Source: Capillimicrobium sp035565675 (GTDB lineage Bacteria > Actinomycetota > Thermoleophilia > Solirubrobacterales > Solirubrobacteraceae). Taken from it: a stretch of 64,000 nt of DNA. The stretch lies in assembly GCA_035565675.1 (NCBI GenBank), contig DATMSA010000019.1, forward strand, positions 1 through 64,000. The letters run 5' to 3'. The notes under the pieces are model-generated. The model had not been told where the DNA came from. It did no database searches and was given only the letters and a program-made list of their open reading frames with translations. Shown piece after piece: positions 50,603 through 59,267 of the stretch (its first letter is position 1; every line of letters begins with the position of its first letter). The position numbers and the translations under genes are program-made.

Positions 50603-51595
50603 TCAGACCAGCAGCGCCAGGCCCGGGACCGGCTCGCGCTGGGCGTACTCGAAGTGGGCGCGGCCGTCGCCGGTCAGCGCCTGGCGCAGGATCCAGCCGG
50701 GGCGCGGCCGGCGCACGCGGTCGAAGACGGACAGGTGGATCGACGCCACCTCGCTGTTGTAGCAGTACGCCGGCTCGCCGTCGGGGTCGTGGTAGGTGAC
50801 GCCGGCGAGCAGGTCGCGGTCGGCGGCGACGTGGGCGACGATCCGCCGCGCCCCGTCGATCGCCTCGAGGTCCCAGCCCACCAGCCCGAAGTGGGAGCGG
50901 TTGGCGAACACCCGCGCCGGCGACGTCGACGCGAAGTCCTCGCCGAGGAACCGGCCGACGACCGGCGTCGACGGCCCCCGGTCGCGCCCGAACCGGGGCG
51001 CGAACACCGACACCCCGTCGACGAACGTGTCGGGCGCCGGCGCGCCGTCGCGGTCGACGAGATCGCCGGCGTGCACCCACGCCCACGACGACGCGTGCTT
51101 GCTGCCGAACAGGTGCGCCTGGCCGCCGCGCGCGCCGTCGACCTCCAGGCGCCGCCCGCCCGGCAGGTCGACCGTGCCGTGCACGGCCACGTCGCCGTGC
51201 GGCAGCGTCAGCACGGTCCGCGCGACCCGCGCGCGGCGCAGCAGCGGGTGGACGTGGTCGTAGGGGCGGCCCGGCGCCCAGTGCAGGTCCCAGGCGACGT
51301 CGTCGCAGCGCCCGGCGGTGCCGCGGTCGTCGAGGTGGGCGCCGGCGATCGTCACCCGGAACGGGTCGGCCTCGGCGTGCAGCTCGCCGATCGGGTGGGT
51401 CGCCTTGCGCGCGAGCACCTCGCCGGCGGGGTCGGTCGCGACGAACCACAGCGAGCAGGTCGCGTCCCCGGTCAGCGGCGCCAGCATCGTCAGGCGGATC
51501 CACACGCCGACGCCGGACGCCGGGTCGGTGAACGTCAGGTACCAGACCTCGTAGTGCCCGGGCGACCCGTCCCACTGCAGCGCGTTGCGCGACAT
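50603..51595 (-). CDS. Beta-rich protein, possibly AttH/CrtC/tocopherol-cyclase-like
   Basis: The 330-residue protein is rich in beta strands and Trp (for example SPGHYEVWYLTFTDPASGVG, AWDLHWAPGRPYDHVHPLL, GSKHASSWAWVH). It is organised as two similar halves. This resembles lipocalin-like double-barrel proteins (AttH, hydroxyneurosporene synthase CrtC, tocopherol cyclase), some of which hydrate or cyclise isoprenoids. No signal peptide. TAGGCT lies 10 nt before ATG 51595. Placement between cca and pgeF is not part of the usual cluster. Family call is tentative. Confidence 0.6.
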   Translation of the reverse strand: MSRNALQWDGSPGHYEVWYLTFTDPASGVGVWIRLTMLAPLTGDATCSLWFVATDPAGEVLARKATHPIGELHAEADPFRVTIAGAHLDDRGTAGRCDDVAWDLHWAPGRPYDHVHPLLRRARVARTVLTLPHGDVAVHGTVDLPGGRRLEVDGARGGQAHLFGSKHASSWAWVHAGDLVDRDGAPAPDTFVDGVSVFAPRFGRDRGPSTPVVGRFLGEDFASTSPARVFANRSHFGLVGWDLEAIDGARRIVAHVAADRDLLAGVTYHDPDGEPAYCYNSEVASIHLSVFDRVRRPRPGWILRQALTGDGRAHFEYAQREPVPGLALLV

Positions 51596-51605
51596 GGCGG
51601 TCGTG

Positions 51606-51611
51606 AGCCTA
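51606..51611 (-). promoter_or_regulatory. -10 hexamer TAGGCT before the beta-rich protein gene
   Basis: It ends 10 nt upstream of ATG 51595, overlapping the last codons of cca. Confidence 0.4.
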
Positions 51612-52775
51612 CCTGTCGAGTGCGGCCGCCAGCTCGGCCTCGCGCCCCGGCGCGATCGTGCCGTCCAGCCGCGCCGCCAGCGCCCGCCGCAGCGCCGCCC
51701 GCACCTGCGGTCCCTGCGGCACGCCCGCGGCCATCACGTCGCGCCCGTCGATCTCCAGGCGCACGTGGCGCAGCTCGCGCAGCCACCGCCGCGCCGGCTC
51801 GTCCGCCCCCAGCGCGCCCGCCAGCGCGACCGCCTCGACCGGGCGCCCGGCGGCCGCCTCGGCGATCTGCGACGGCCGCTCGGCGGCCTTCAGCGCGGCG
51901 GCCAGCTCGGGCGCGCGGGCGGCCTCGCGGGCCCGCCGGCGCGCGGGGCGCGACTCGTCGAACCACTGGATGTCGCGCGCGGCGGCGCGCTCGTCGCCCA
52001 GGCACCCGCTCGCGACCAGGACGATCTCCGGGCGCCCCTCCCCGTCGAGCAGCGCCAGCGCGGCCCGCGCGACCTCGGGGTCGACCGCGGGCGCCGCGCG
52101 CCCGACCCACTCGTGGGCGGCGGCGATCGTGCCGGCCGGGTCGGGCTCGGCCAGCATCACCCGCAGCTCGGCCGCGATCCGGTCGCGCGTCAGCGTGTAC
52201 AGGGCCCCGCCCTCGACCGCGGCGCGCGCGAGCCGCGCCGTGTCGGGCTCGATCTCCAGTCCCAGGCGCCGCGCGTAGCGCACCATCCGGTAGATCCGCG
52301 TCGGGTCGTCGACGAACGACGCGTCGTGGAGGACCCGCAGCCACCGCCGCGCGACGTCCTCGCGCGCGCCCGGGAACGCCACCTCGCGCCCGTCCGTCAG
52401 CGATACCGCGATCGCGTTGATCGTGAAGTCGCGCCGGCGCAGGTCCTCCTCGATCGTCGCGCCGAGGCGCACCTCGGGCAGCGCCCCCGGCCGCGGATAC
52501 GTCTCGGTGCGGGCGGCGGCGAGGTTGACCTTCGCCTCGTCGACGCGCACCTCGGCGGTGCCGAAGCGCTCGTGCTCGGCCACCACCTCCCCCAGCGCGT
52601 GCGCGACCGCCAGCGCGTCGCCCTCCACGACGACGTCGAGGTCGCGCGGCTCGCGCTCCAGCAGGGCGTCGCGGACCGCGCCGCCCACGAGCCACAGCGG
52701 CTCGGGCCGGCGCTCGGCCAGCGCGAGCAGGGCGCGCAGGCCGGGGACGTCGGCGACGCGCTCCAGGACGCGCAT
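51609..52775 (-). CDS. cca: tRNA nucleotidyltransferase / poly(A) polymerase family (CCA-adding)
   Basis: The 388-residue class II nucleotidyltransferase adds or repairs tRNA 3' CCA. The head domain has LWLVGGAVRDALLEREPRDLDVVVEGD (GS/DxD metal site), RRRDFTINAIAVSL and the motif C-D region DDPTRIYRMVRYARRLGLEI. The neck/tail is Ala-rich and no HD domain follows. TAGGAT (52784-52789, minus) lies 8 nt before ATG 52775. Poly(A) polymerase or A-only activity cannot be excluded. Confidence 0.87.
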   Translation of the reverse strand: MRVLERVADVPGLRALLALAERRPEPLWLVGGAVRDALLEREPRDLDVVVEGDALAVAHALGEVVAEHERFGTAEVRVDEAKVNLAAARTETYPRPGALPEVRLGATIEEDLRRRDFTINAIAVSLTDGREVAFPGAREDVARRWLRVLHDASFVDDPTRIYRMVRYARRLGLEIEPDTARLARAAVEGGALYTLTRDRIAAELRVMLAEPDPAGTIAAAHEWVGRAAPAVDPEVARAALALLDGEGRPEIVLVASGCLGDERAAARDIQWFDESRPARRRAREAARAPELAAALKAAERPSQIAEAAAGRPVEAVALAGALGADEPARRWLRELRHVRLEIDGRDVMAAGVPQGPQVRAALRRALAARLDGTIAPGREAELAAALDR

Positions 52776-52783
52776 GGCCGGCG

Positions 52784-52789
52784 ATCCTA
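52784..52789 (-). promoter_or_regulatory. -10 hexamer TAGGAT before cca
   Basis: It ends 8 nt from ATG 52775 and overlaps the hisF stop codon. Confidence 0.4.
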
Positions 52790-53566
52790 CGCGGCGGTCG
52801 TCTCGGCGGGCGGGCGCACCGCGATGCCGGCCTCGGCCAGGGCGCGCTTGGCCTCGGCGATCGAGTACTTCCCGAAGTGGAAGATCGAGGCGGCCAGGGC
52901 GGCGTCGGCGCCGGCGTTCAGCGCGTCGGCCAGGTGGGACAGCTCCCCGGCGCCGCCGGAGGCGATCACCGGGACCTTGACGACCGCGCTCACCGCCCGG
53001 ATCAGCTCGAGGTCGTAGCCGTCGTTGGTCCCGTCGCGGTCCATCGACGTGAGCAGGATCTCCCCGGCGCCCCGCTCGACGCCCTCGCGCGCCCAGGCGA
53101 TCGCGTCGCGGCCCGTGCGCGTGCGCCCGCCCGCGACGACGACCTCCCAGCCGGAGCCGTCGTCGCGGCGCTTGGCGTCGATCGCGAGCACGACGCACTG
53201 GTCGCCGAACACCGGCGCCATCTCGCTGATCAGCTCGGGCCGGGCGACGGCCGCCGAGTTCACCGAGACCTTGTCGGCGCCCGCGTCGAGCACGGCCTGG
53301 GCATCCGCCACGGAGCGGATGCCCCCGCCGATCGTGAACGGCACGAACACCTCGTCGGCGGTCCGCCGCGCCAGCTCGACCACCGTCTCGCGCTTGTGGT
53401 GCGTGGCGGTGATGTCGAGGAAGACGAGCTCGTCGGCGCCCTCGCGGTCGTAGAAGGCGGCCAGCTCGACCGGGTCGCCGGCGTCGCGCAGGTTCAGGAA
53501 CTTCGTCCCCTTGACCACGCGCCCGCCGTCGACGTCCAGGCACGGGATGACGCGCTTGAGGTGCAC
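52787..53566 (-). CDS. hisF: Imidazole glycerol phosphate synthase cyclase subunit
   Basis: The 259-residue TIM barrel pairs with HisH to make IGP and AICAR. Catalytic Asps lie in VIPCLDVDGGRVVKG and VLAIDAKRR. Phosphate loops IGGGIRSVADAQ and VIASGGAGELSHLADAL are intact. GTG 53566 is close to the rhodanese gene. It is separated from hisA by 3.7 kb, with four non-histidine genes between. Confidence 0.96.
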   Translation of the reverse strand: MHLKRVIPCLDVDGGRVVKGTKFLNLRDAGDPVELAAFYDREGADELVFLDITATHHKRETVVELARRTADEVFVPFTIGGGIRSVADAQAVLDAGADKVSVNSAAVARPELISEMAPVFGDQCVVLAIDAKRRDDGSGWEVVVAGGRTRTGRDAIAWAREGVERGAGEILLTSMDRDGTNDGYDLELIRAVSAVVKVPVIASGGAGELSHLADALNAGADAALAASIFHFGKYSIAEAKRALAEAGIAVRPPAETTAA

Positions 53567-53570
53567 GCGC

Positions 53571-54443
53571 CTACCGCGACCCGGACTCCACCGGACGCGA
53601 CCCGTCGGCCGTCCAGGCGGTCATCGAGCCGTCGTACACGGCCACGTCCTCGCGGCCGAGCCGTGCGAGCGCGAGCGCCGCGACCGTCGCCGCGATCCCG
53701 CCGCCGCAGTAGGTGACCGGGCGCTTGCCGGGGTCCAGCGCGCCGGTGCCCTCGAAGGCGGCGCGCAGCTCCTCGACCGGCTTGAAGCGGCCCGTCTGCG
53801 GGTCCACGAGCCAGCCGAAGAAGACGTTGTCGCTGCCCGGGACGCGCGCGGCCTCGTAGGCCTCGGGCGACAGCGCGTTGATCGTCACCGTGTCCGGGTC
53901 GTCGATCGCGGCCGCCACCTCGTCGGTGGAGACGAGCAGCTCGGGCCGGCGCCGCGGGACGAACGTGGCCGGCGGGTAGCCGGGCGACGGCTCGCCGGTG
54001 ACCGGGCGGCCCTCCTGCTTCCACAGCCCCAGGCCGCCGTCGAGCACGGCGACGCGGTCGAAGCCCTCCAGCCGCAGGTGCCACCACAGCCGCGGCGCCC
54101 AGAACTGGTAGTACTCGGGCCCGCGCGAGGCGTCGAACTGGTCGTAGACGACGACGTAGGTGCCCTCGCCGACGCCGAGCGCGCCGATCCGCTCCGCGAA
54201 CAGGTCCGACGGCGGCACCGTGATCGGCAGCGGCGCGTCGGGGTCGGCCAGGTCGCCGAGCAGGTCGGCGAACACCGCGCCCGGGATGTGCTCGCGCTCG
54301 TAGCTCTCGCGGCCCGGCGTGAGGATCACCTCGTCGGGTCCGGGGAACTTGAGGTGCGTCGTCGCGTCGAGCAGTCGCAGGTTCGGATCGTCGAGACGGG
54401 CCTGCAGCCAGTCTCCGTCCACGAGCAGCGGGAGATCGTCCAT
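53571..54443 (-). CDS. sseA: Sulfurtransferase with tandem rhodanese domains
   Basis: The 290-residue protein has an inactive N-terminal rhodanese domain (DDPNLRLLDATTHLK, YEREHIPGAVFADL) and an active C-terminal one with the catalytic loop VTYCGGGIAATVAALALARL (Cys in CGGGIA). It resembles thiosulfate or 3-mercaptopyruvate sulfurtransferases. TAGCCT (54454-54459, minus) lies 10 nt before ATG 54443. It sits just 4 bp upstream of hisF, so hisF may be driven partly from this promoter. Confidence 0.9.
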   Translation of the reverse strand: MDDLPLLVDGDWLQARLDDPNLRLLDATTHLKFPGPDEVILTPGRESYEREHIPGAVFADLLGDLADPDAPLPITVPPSDLFAERIGALGVGEGTYVVVYDQFDASRGPEYYQFWAPRLWWHLRLEGFDRVAVLDGGLGLWKQEGRPVTGEPSPGYPPATFVPRRRPELLVSTDEVAAAIDDPDTVTINALSPEAYEAARVPGSDNVFFGWLVDPQTGRFKPVEELRAAFEGTGALDPGKRPVTYCGGGIAATVAALALARLGREDVAVYDGSMTAWTADGSRPVESGSR

Positions 54444-54453
54444 GGTCCCCCGA

Positions 54454-54459
54454 AGGCTA
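54454..54459 (-). promoter_or_regulatory. -10 hexamer TAGCCT before sseA-hisF
   Basis: The 10-nt gap to ATG 54443 implies a second transcription start inside the histidine region. Confidence 0.4.
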
Positions 54460-54467
54460 GCCCGGAG

Positions 54468-55148
54468 CTAGCCGGGAGCGGCGGCCGCGAACCGCCGGGT
54501 CAGCGCGAGCGCGTCGGTGATCGCCGTGCCCACGACGACGGCCCACGCGCCGGCCGCGAACGCGGCGGCCACGTCGGCCGGCGTGGCGTACCGCCCCTCG
54601 GCGACGACGGGCACGTCGACCCGCGCGACGAGCGCGCCGACGAGCCCCAGGTCGGGGCCGCCGTCCGCGGCGCCCTCCCCGCCGGTGTAGCCCGACAGGG
54701 TGGTGGCGACCGCGGTCGCGCCGGCCTCGGCCGCGGCGACGCCGGCCGCGAGGTCGTCGACGTCGGCGAGCACCTCCGCGCCGGGGCCGAGCGCCTCGCG
54801 CACCCGCGCCAGGAACGCGTCGGGTCCCTCGCCGCCCGGGCGCGCCCGCCGGGTCGCGTCGACGGCGACGACGTCGGCGCCCGCGTCGCGCATCGCGACC
54901 GCGTCCTCGACCGCCGGCGTGATGTACACCGGCGACCCGGGGACCTCGCGCTTGCGCAGCCCCACGATCGGCACGCCGACCGCCGCGCGGATCGCCGCGA
55001 TCGACTCGGCGCCCTCGGCGCGGATCGCGCCCGCGCCGCCCTGCTCGGCGGCCGCGGCGAGCGCGGCGAGCACGTCGGGCCGGCGCAGCGGACTGCCGGG
55101 CGGCGCCTGACAGGAGACGACCAGCCGGCCGCGCAGGCCCGCGATCAC
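54468..55148 (-). CDS. nanE: N-acetylmannosamine-6-phosphate 2-epimerase-like protein
   Basis: The 226-residue TIM barrel matches NanE: LVVSCQAPPGSPL near the start, GVPIVGLRKREVPGSPVYIT, VVAVDATRRARP, TTLSGYTGG and VVAEGRYATPADVAAAFAAG. NanE turns ManNAc-6-P into GlcNAc-6-P in sialic-acid and amino-sugar catabolism. GTG 55148 overlaps the kinase stop (GTGA). No sialic-acid lyase or deaminase is in the window. Confidence 0.87.
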   Translation of the reverse strand: MIAGLRGRLVVSCQAPPGSPLRRPDVLAALAAAAEQGGAGAIRAEGAESIAAIRAAVGVPIVGLRKREVPGSPVYITPAVEDAVAMRDAGADVVAVDATRRARPGGEGPDAFLARVREALGPGAEVLADVDDLAAGVAAAEAGATAVATTLSGYTGGEGAADGGPDLGLVGALVARVDVPVVAEGRYATPADVAAAFAAGAWAVVVGTAITDALALTRRFAAAAPG

Positions 55149-56086
55149 CCCCGCCACAGCAGGCCCTCCACGGGCGCGGGCCCGCCGGGGCGGGCGAGCT
55201 CGACCGCCCCGTCCAGCGACGTGCCGGCCGCCGGCACGATCCGCGCAGCGGGCCGCCGGCGCGCCAGCCCGGCCCGGAACGGCGCGTCGAGCAGCCGCGA
55301 GTCCCACAGGCTCCCCAGGCGGGCGACGTCGACGGCCTCCGCGTCGGCGAACAGGCGCGCGCACGCCGCGGCCGCGCTGGCCGCGAGCTCGTCGCCGGCC
55401 CGCTCCCAGATCGCCGCCGCCACCGGGTCGCCGCCGCGCGCCGCCTCGGCGACCGCCGGGGCGAAGCTCGCGACGACGCGCGAGACCGGCCGGTCCTCGC
55501 GCAGGATGCCCGTCGGGACCGCGTCGATCGAGCTCCAGCGCGCCGCCGCGGCCGCGCGCAGCGCCTCGGATCCGCCCTCGCGCCCGTCGGCCGATCGCAG
55601 CGCCGCCCGCAGGCCGGCGTGGCCGACCGCGAACCCGCTGCCGTCGTCGCCGAGCAGCGAGCCCCAGCCGTCGACCTTGGCCCAGCCGGCGCCGCCGTCG
55701 TGGCCGAGGACGACGACGCCGGTCCCGGCCGCCACGACCACGCCCGGCCGCACCCCGCCGAGCGCGCCCAGCAGCGACGTCACGCCGTCGGAGGCGATCG
55801 CCACCGGCGGCGCGCCGCCGACCCGGGCGCGCAGCCCGTCGGCGATCGCCAGCAGATCGGCGTCCGACGCCAGCTCGTAGCCCGAGAGGCCGACGCCGAT
55901 CGCCTCGACCGCGGGGCCATCGGCGACGACGGTCTCCAGCGCCGCGACGAGCGCCGCCGCCACGTCGGCGGAGCCGACGGCCCCCTCCATGCGCGGCACG
56001 CCCGCGACGGGCGGACCCGTCCGGTCCGCCCCGCCGCGGAGCACCGCCCGGATGCCGGTCTGGCCGGCGTCGATCCCGACGATCAC
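55145..56086 (-). CDS. BadF/NagK-type sugar kinase (N-acetylhexosamine kinase-like)
   Basis: The 313-residue ASKHA protein has the phosphate-1 loop IVGIDAGQTGIRAVL, then IGVGLSGYE, AIASDGVTSLLGAL and VVVAAGTGVVVLG with GWGSLLGDDGSGFAVG. BadF-type ATPases include eukaryotic-type GlcNAc kinase. With nanE downstream (overlapping stop-start), phosphorylation of GlcNAc or ManNAc is the likely role. It follows the sugar-binding lipoprotein by 19 bp. Confidence 0.87.
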   Translation of the reverse strand: MIVGIDAGQTGIRAVLRGGADRTGPPVAGVPRMEGAVGSADVAAALVAALETVVADGPAVEAIGVGLSGYELASDADLLAIADGLRARVGGAPPVAIASDGVTSLLGALGGVRPGVVVAAGTGVVVLGHDGGAGWAKVDGWGSLLGDDGSGFAVGHAGLRAALRSADGREGGSEALRAAAAARWSSIDAVPTGILREDRPVSRVVASFAPAVAEAARGGDPVAAAIWERAGDELAASAAAACARLFADAEAVDVARLGSLWDSRLLDAPFRAGLARRRPAARIVPAAGTSLDGAVELARPGGPAPVEGLLWRG

Positions 56087-56105
56087 GGCACCCGGGCGTC
56101 GCGGC

Positions 56106-57245
56106 TCATTCGATCCCGGCCTCCGCGCAGGCCTCCGCGTAGGGGCCGGTGCAGATGTCGTCGGTCTTCAGGAAGCCGTCCGCGATGACGGTGTCGAGGA
56201 TGTTGTCGCGGGTGATCGCGATCGTCTCCAGCAGCTTGGAGGGGACCTCCTTGGCGCCGTTGTCGACCGTGTCGGTCGCGATGCCCTCCGGCTCCTGCCC
56301 GCGCGCCAGCGGCACGGCCAGCTCCGCGGCGGTGCCGGCGATCTCGATCAGCGGCTGGTAGACCGTCATGAGCTGCTCGCCCACGAGGATCCGCTGGATC
56401 GCGGCCAGCTCGGCGTCCTGCCCGGTCACGTAGCGCGACTCGGGGTCGATCGACGCGCCCTTCAGCGCGGCGATCGCGCCGCCGGCCATGCCGTCGTTGG
56501 CCGAGTACACGGCGTCGAAGCCGTCCTTGCCGAGCGCGGTGATCGCCTGCTCCATCTCCTGCTGGGCCTTGTCGGGGCTCCAGTCGGGGGTGTCGTAGCT
56601 CTTGACGACCTCGACCCCCTGCTCCTCGTAGACCTCCAGCGCGCCGTCCTTGTACGGCTTGGCGTTGGAGTCGGTCGGCGCGCCGTTGATCATCACGACG
56701 CGCTTGCCCTCGCCGCCGCCCATCGCCTTGAGCTGCGTCTCGGCCTGCTGCCGGCCGACCTGGAACGGGTCGATCGACACGTAGTAGTCGATCTCGGCAT
56801 CCGGGATCAGGCGCCCGTAGGCGATGACCTTCACGTCGGCCTGGCGCGCGCGGTTGACGATCGCGGCCGCGGACTTCACGTCGACGGCGCTGATCACGAT
56901 GACCTTCGCGCCCTCGGTGATGACCGCCTCGGCCTGCTGCTGCTGCTTGGCCGGGTCGCCCGTGGCGTTCTGGTAGAGGACCTCGCAGTCGGGGCACAGC
57001 TCCTCCACCTTGGCGGTGAAGTTCGGCCGGTCCTGCTCCTCGTAGCGGGTCGTCTTGTTCTCCGGCATCAGGAACGCGATCTTGCCGCCCCCCGCCTGCT
57101 CGGCGTCGCCGGCGGCGCTCGTCGCCGCCGTCGCGGCCGTGCCGGTGGTGCCTCCGTCGTCGTCGTCGCCGCAGGCGCCCAGCGCGAGCGCCATGGTCAC
57201 GGCGGCGAGCGCGAGCAGCGCCCGCCGGGTCCCTCTGCTGATCAT
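56106..57245 (-). CDS. Sugar ABC transporter substrate-binding lipoprotein (XylF/ribose-binding type)
   Basis: The 379-residue protein has a lipobox LGAC after a hydrophobic signal (RALLALAAVTMALALGAC), an acidic DDDDGG spacer, then a periplasmic-binding type I fold. Marks are IAFLMPENKTTRYEEQDRPN, GAKVIVISAVDVKSAAAIV, YSANDGMAGGAIAALK and VTGQDAELAAIQRILVGEQL. This is closest to xylose-binding proteins. A ggggagg site precedes ATG 57245. No permease or ATPase gene is adjacent, so it must work with transport genes elsewhere. Confidence 0.88.
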   Translation of the reverse strand: MISRGTRRALLALAAVTMALALGACGDDDDGGTTGTAATAATSAAGDAEQAGGGKIAFLMPENKTTRYEEQDRPNFTAKVEELCPDCEVLYQNATGDPAKQQQQAEAVITEGAKVIVISAVDVKSAAAIVNRARQADVKVIAYGRLIPDAEIDYYVSIDPFQVGRQQAETQLKAMGGGEGKRVVMINGAPTDSNAKPYKDGALEVYEEQGVEVVKSYDTPDWSPDKAQQEMEQAITALGKDGFDAVYSANDGMAGGAIAALKGASIDPESRYVTGQDAELAAIQRILVGEQLMTVYQPLIEIAGTAAELAVPLARGQEPEGIATDTVDNGAKEVPSKLLETIAITRDNILDTVIADGFLKTDDICTGPYAEACAEAGIE

Positions 57246-57293
57246 GTGCGGTGCCTCCCCAGGTCGCACGTGGGTGGGTTCGAGCGTTCGACG

Positions 57294-58019
57294 TTAGCCG
57301 TCGAGCACGGCCAGCGCCTCGGCGACCGTGAAGCGCTGCTCGTAGAGCGCCTTGCCGGCGATGACCCCGGCGATGTTGACCTGGCGCATCGCCATCAGGC
57401 CCTCGAGGTCGTCGAGCGAGGCCACGCCGCCGGACACGATGAAGCGCCCGCGCACGATCGACGACACCCACGCGATCTCGTCGAGGTCGATCCCGCCGAG
57501 CATGCCGTCGCGGTCGACGTTCGTGTAGACGAACTGCTTGACGCCGCGGTCCTGCAGCCGCTGGATGGCGGCGTCGGCGGGCATCTGCGTCGTCTCCTGC
57601 CAGCCTGCGGCCGACACGCGGCCGCCGCGGACGTCGACGCTGACGACGACGCGCTCGCCCCTCGCGTGGACGGCCTCGTCGAGGAAGTCGACGTCGCGGA
57701 ACGCGGCGGTGCCGAGGATGACGCGGTCGGCGCCGGCGCGCAGCGCGTCGCGGACGGCGCCGATGTCGCGCAGCCCGCCGCCGTACTGGACGGACACGCC
57801 CAGCTCGCGCGTGATGCGCTCGAGGTGGTGCAGGTTGCGGGGACGTCCGTCGCGGGCGCCGTCGAGGTCGACGACGTGCAGGTAGCGGGCGCCGTCGTCG
57901 ACGAACGCCCGCGCGGCGGCGAGCGGGTCGTCCTCGTAGACGGTCTTGGCGTCGAAGTCGCCCTTGGTGAGGCGGACGGCCTTGCCGTCCGAGATGTCGA
58001 TCGCTGGATAGAGGCGCAT
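57294..58019 (-). CDS. hisA: ProFAR isomerase (HisA)
   Basis: The 241-residue TIM barrel isomerises ProFAR to PRFAR. Catalytic Asps lie in LYPAIDISDGKAVRL and FVYTNVDRDGMLGG. The loop AAGWQETTQ has the HisA-type Gln-Glu-Thr rather than the Arg/Asp of bifunctional PriA, so a separate trpF is expected elsewhere. It is 10 bp after hisH. Confidence 0.95.
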   Translation of the reverse strand: MRLYPAIDISDGKAVRLTKGDFDAKTVYEDDPLAAARAFVDDGARYLHVVDLDGARDGRPRNLHHLERITRELGVSVQYGGGLRDIGAVRDALRAGADRVILGTAAFRDVDFLDEAVHARGERVVVSVDVRGGRVSAAGWQETTQMPADAAIQRLQDRGVKQFVYTNVDRDGMLGGIDLDEIAWVSSIVRGRFIVSGGVASLDDLEGLMAMRQVNIAGVIAGKALYEQRFTVAEALAVLDG

Positions 58020-58029
58020 GCAGTCGGTG

Positions 58030-58671
58030 TCAGGCCGCGACCCGGGCGCACAGCCGCGCGAAGTTGCGCAGCAGCGTCAGGCCGTGGGTGGAGGACTTCT
58101 CGGGATGGAACTGGGCGCCGAACACGTTGCCGCGCGCCACGACCGAGGCGAACTCCACGCCGTAGTCGCTGACGCCCAGCACGTCGGCCGGATCGGCCGG
58201 CTGCGGCGCGTAGGAGTGCACGTGGTAGAAGGTCGAGGGGTCGGGCAGGCCGTCCAGGAGCGGGGACTCGTGGGCGGGTGGGCGCCATCTCACCTCGCTC
58301 CAGCCGATGTGCGGGAGCTTGAGGTCGCCGGCGTCGAGGCGGCGCACCGGGCCGCGCAGCAGGCCCAGGCCGGTGGCGCCCTCGTGCTCGTCGCTGGACT
58401 CGAACAGGAGCTGCATGCCCATGCAGGAGCCGAAGAACGGCAGGCCGCCGCGCGCGCACTCCAGCAGCACGTCCTCGAGCTCCAGCTCGCGCAGCGTGCG
58501 CATCGCGGCCGGGAACGCGCCGACGCCGGGCAGCAGCAGGCCGTCGGCGGCGCGCAGCTCGGCGGGGTCGCGCGTGATCGAGACGGTCGCGCCGACGTGC
58601 TCCAGCGCCTTCTCGACCGACCGGCGGTTGCCCATGCCGTAGTCGACGATCGCGATGCGCGGCGCCGCCAT
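58030..58671 (-). CDS. hisH: Imidazole glycerol phosphate synthase glutaminase subunit
   Basis: The 213-residue class I glutaminase has the nucleophile Cys in FFGSCMGMQLLFE, the Gly-rich oxyanion strand LLPGVGAFPAAM and the His/Glu pair in GAQFHPEKS. It supplies ammonia to HisF. It starts 2 bp after hisB. Confidence 0.95.
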   Translation of the reverse strand: MAAPRIAIVDYGMGNRRSVEKALEHVGATVSITRDPAELRAADGLLLPGVGAFPAAMRTLRELELEDVLLECARGGLPFFGSCMGMQLLFESSDEHEGATGLGLLRGPVRRLDAGDLKLPHIGWSEVRWRPPAHESPLLDGLPDPSTFYHVHSYAPQPADPADVLGVSDYGVEFASVVARGNVFGAQFHPEKSSTHGLTLLRNFARLCARVAA

Positions 58672-58673
58672 GG

Positions 58674-59267
58674 CTACAGGACGCCCTTGGTGGACGGGAT
58701 GCCGGTCTCGGTGGGGTCGATCGCGGTCGCCTGGCGCAGCGCGCGGGCGAACGCCTTGAACAGCGCCTCGATGACGTGGTGCACGCCGCCGTCGGCCTCG
58801 ACGGTCAGGTGGACGGTGATCTTCGCCTGGTTGACGATCGCGCGGAAGAACTCCTCGGCGAGCTCGTGCTCGAAGCCGCCGGTCGAGCCCGCGGGCAGCT
58901 CGGCCGTGAACCGCAGGTACGGGCGGCCGGACACGTCGATCGCGCAGGCGGCGCGCGCCTCGTCCATCGGCACCACCGCGTGGCCGTAGCGCACGATGCC
59001 GGCGCGGTCGCCGAGCGCGCGGTCCAGCGCCTGCCCGAGCACGATGCCGGTGTCCTCGACCGTGTGGTGCGCGCCGGTCTGCAGGTCGCCCTCGGCGGTG
59101 ACGTCGAGGTCGAGGCGGCCGTGGCGGGCCAGGAGGTCGAGCATGTGGTCGAAGAAGCCGACGCCGGTGCGCCGCTCCCCGGCGCCGGACCCGTCCAGGG
59201 CCAGGCGCAGGCGGATGTCGGTCTCGCCGGTGCGGCGTTCGATCTCGGCGCTGCGGGTCGTCGTCAT
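58674..59267 (-). CDS. hisB: Imidazoleglycerol-phosphate dehydratase
   Basis: The 197-residue monofunctional enzyme (no phosphatase domain) has GVGFFDHMLDLLARHG, GAHHTVEDTGIVLGQAL and the second metal triad GGVHHVIEALFKAFARAL. The C-terminal TGIPSTKGVL is a hallmark. ATG 59267 overlaps the hisD stop (ATGA). Confidence 0.96.
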   Translation of the reverse strand: MTTTRSAEIERRTGETDIRLRLALDGSGAGERRTGVGFFDHMLDLLARHGRLDLDVTAEGDLQTGAHHTVEDTGIVLGQALDRALGDRAGIVRYGHAVVPMDEARAACAIDVSGRPYLRFTAELPAGSTGGFEHELAEEFFRAIVNQAKITVHLTVEADGGVHHVIEALFKAFARALRQATAIDPTETGIPSTKGVL

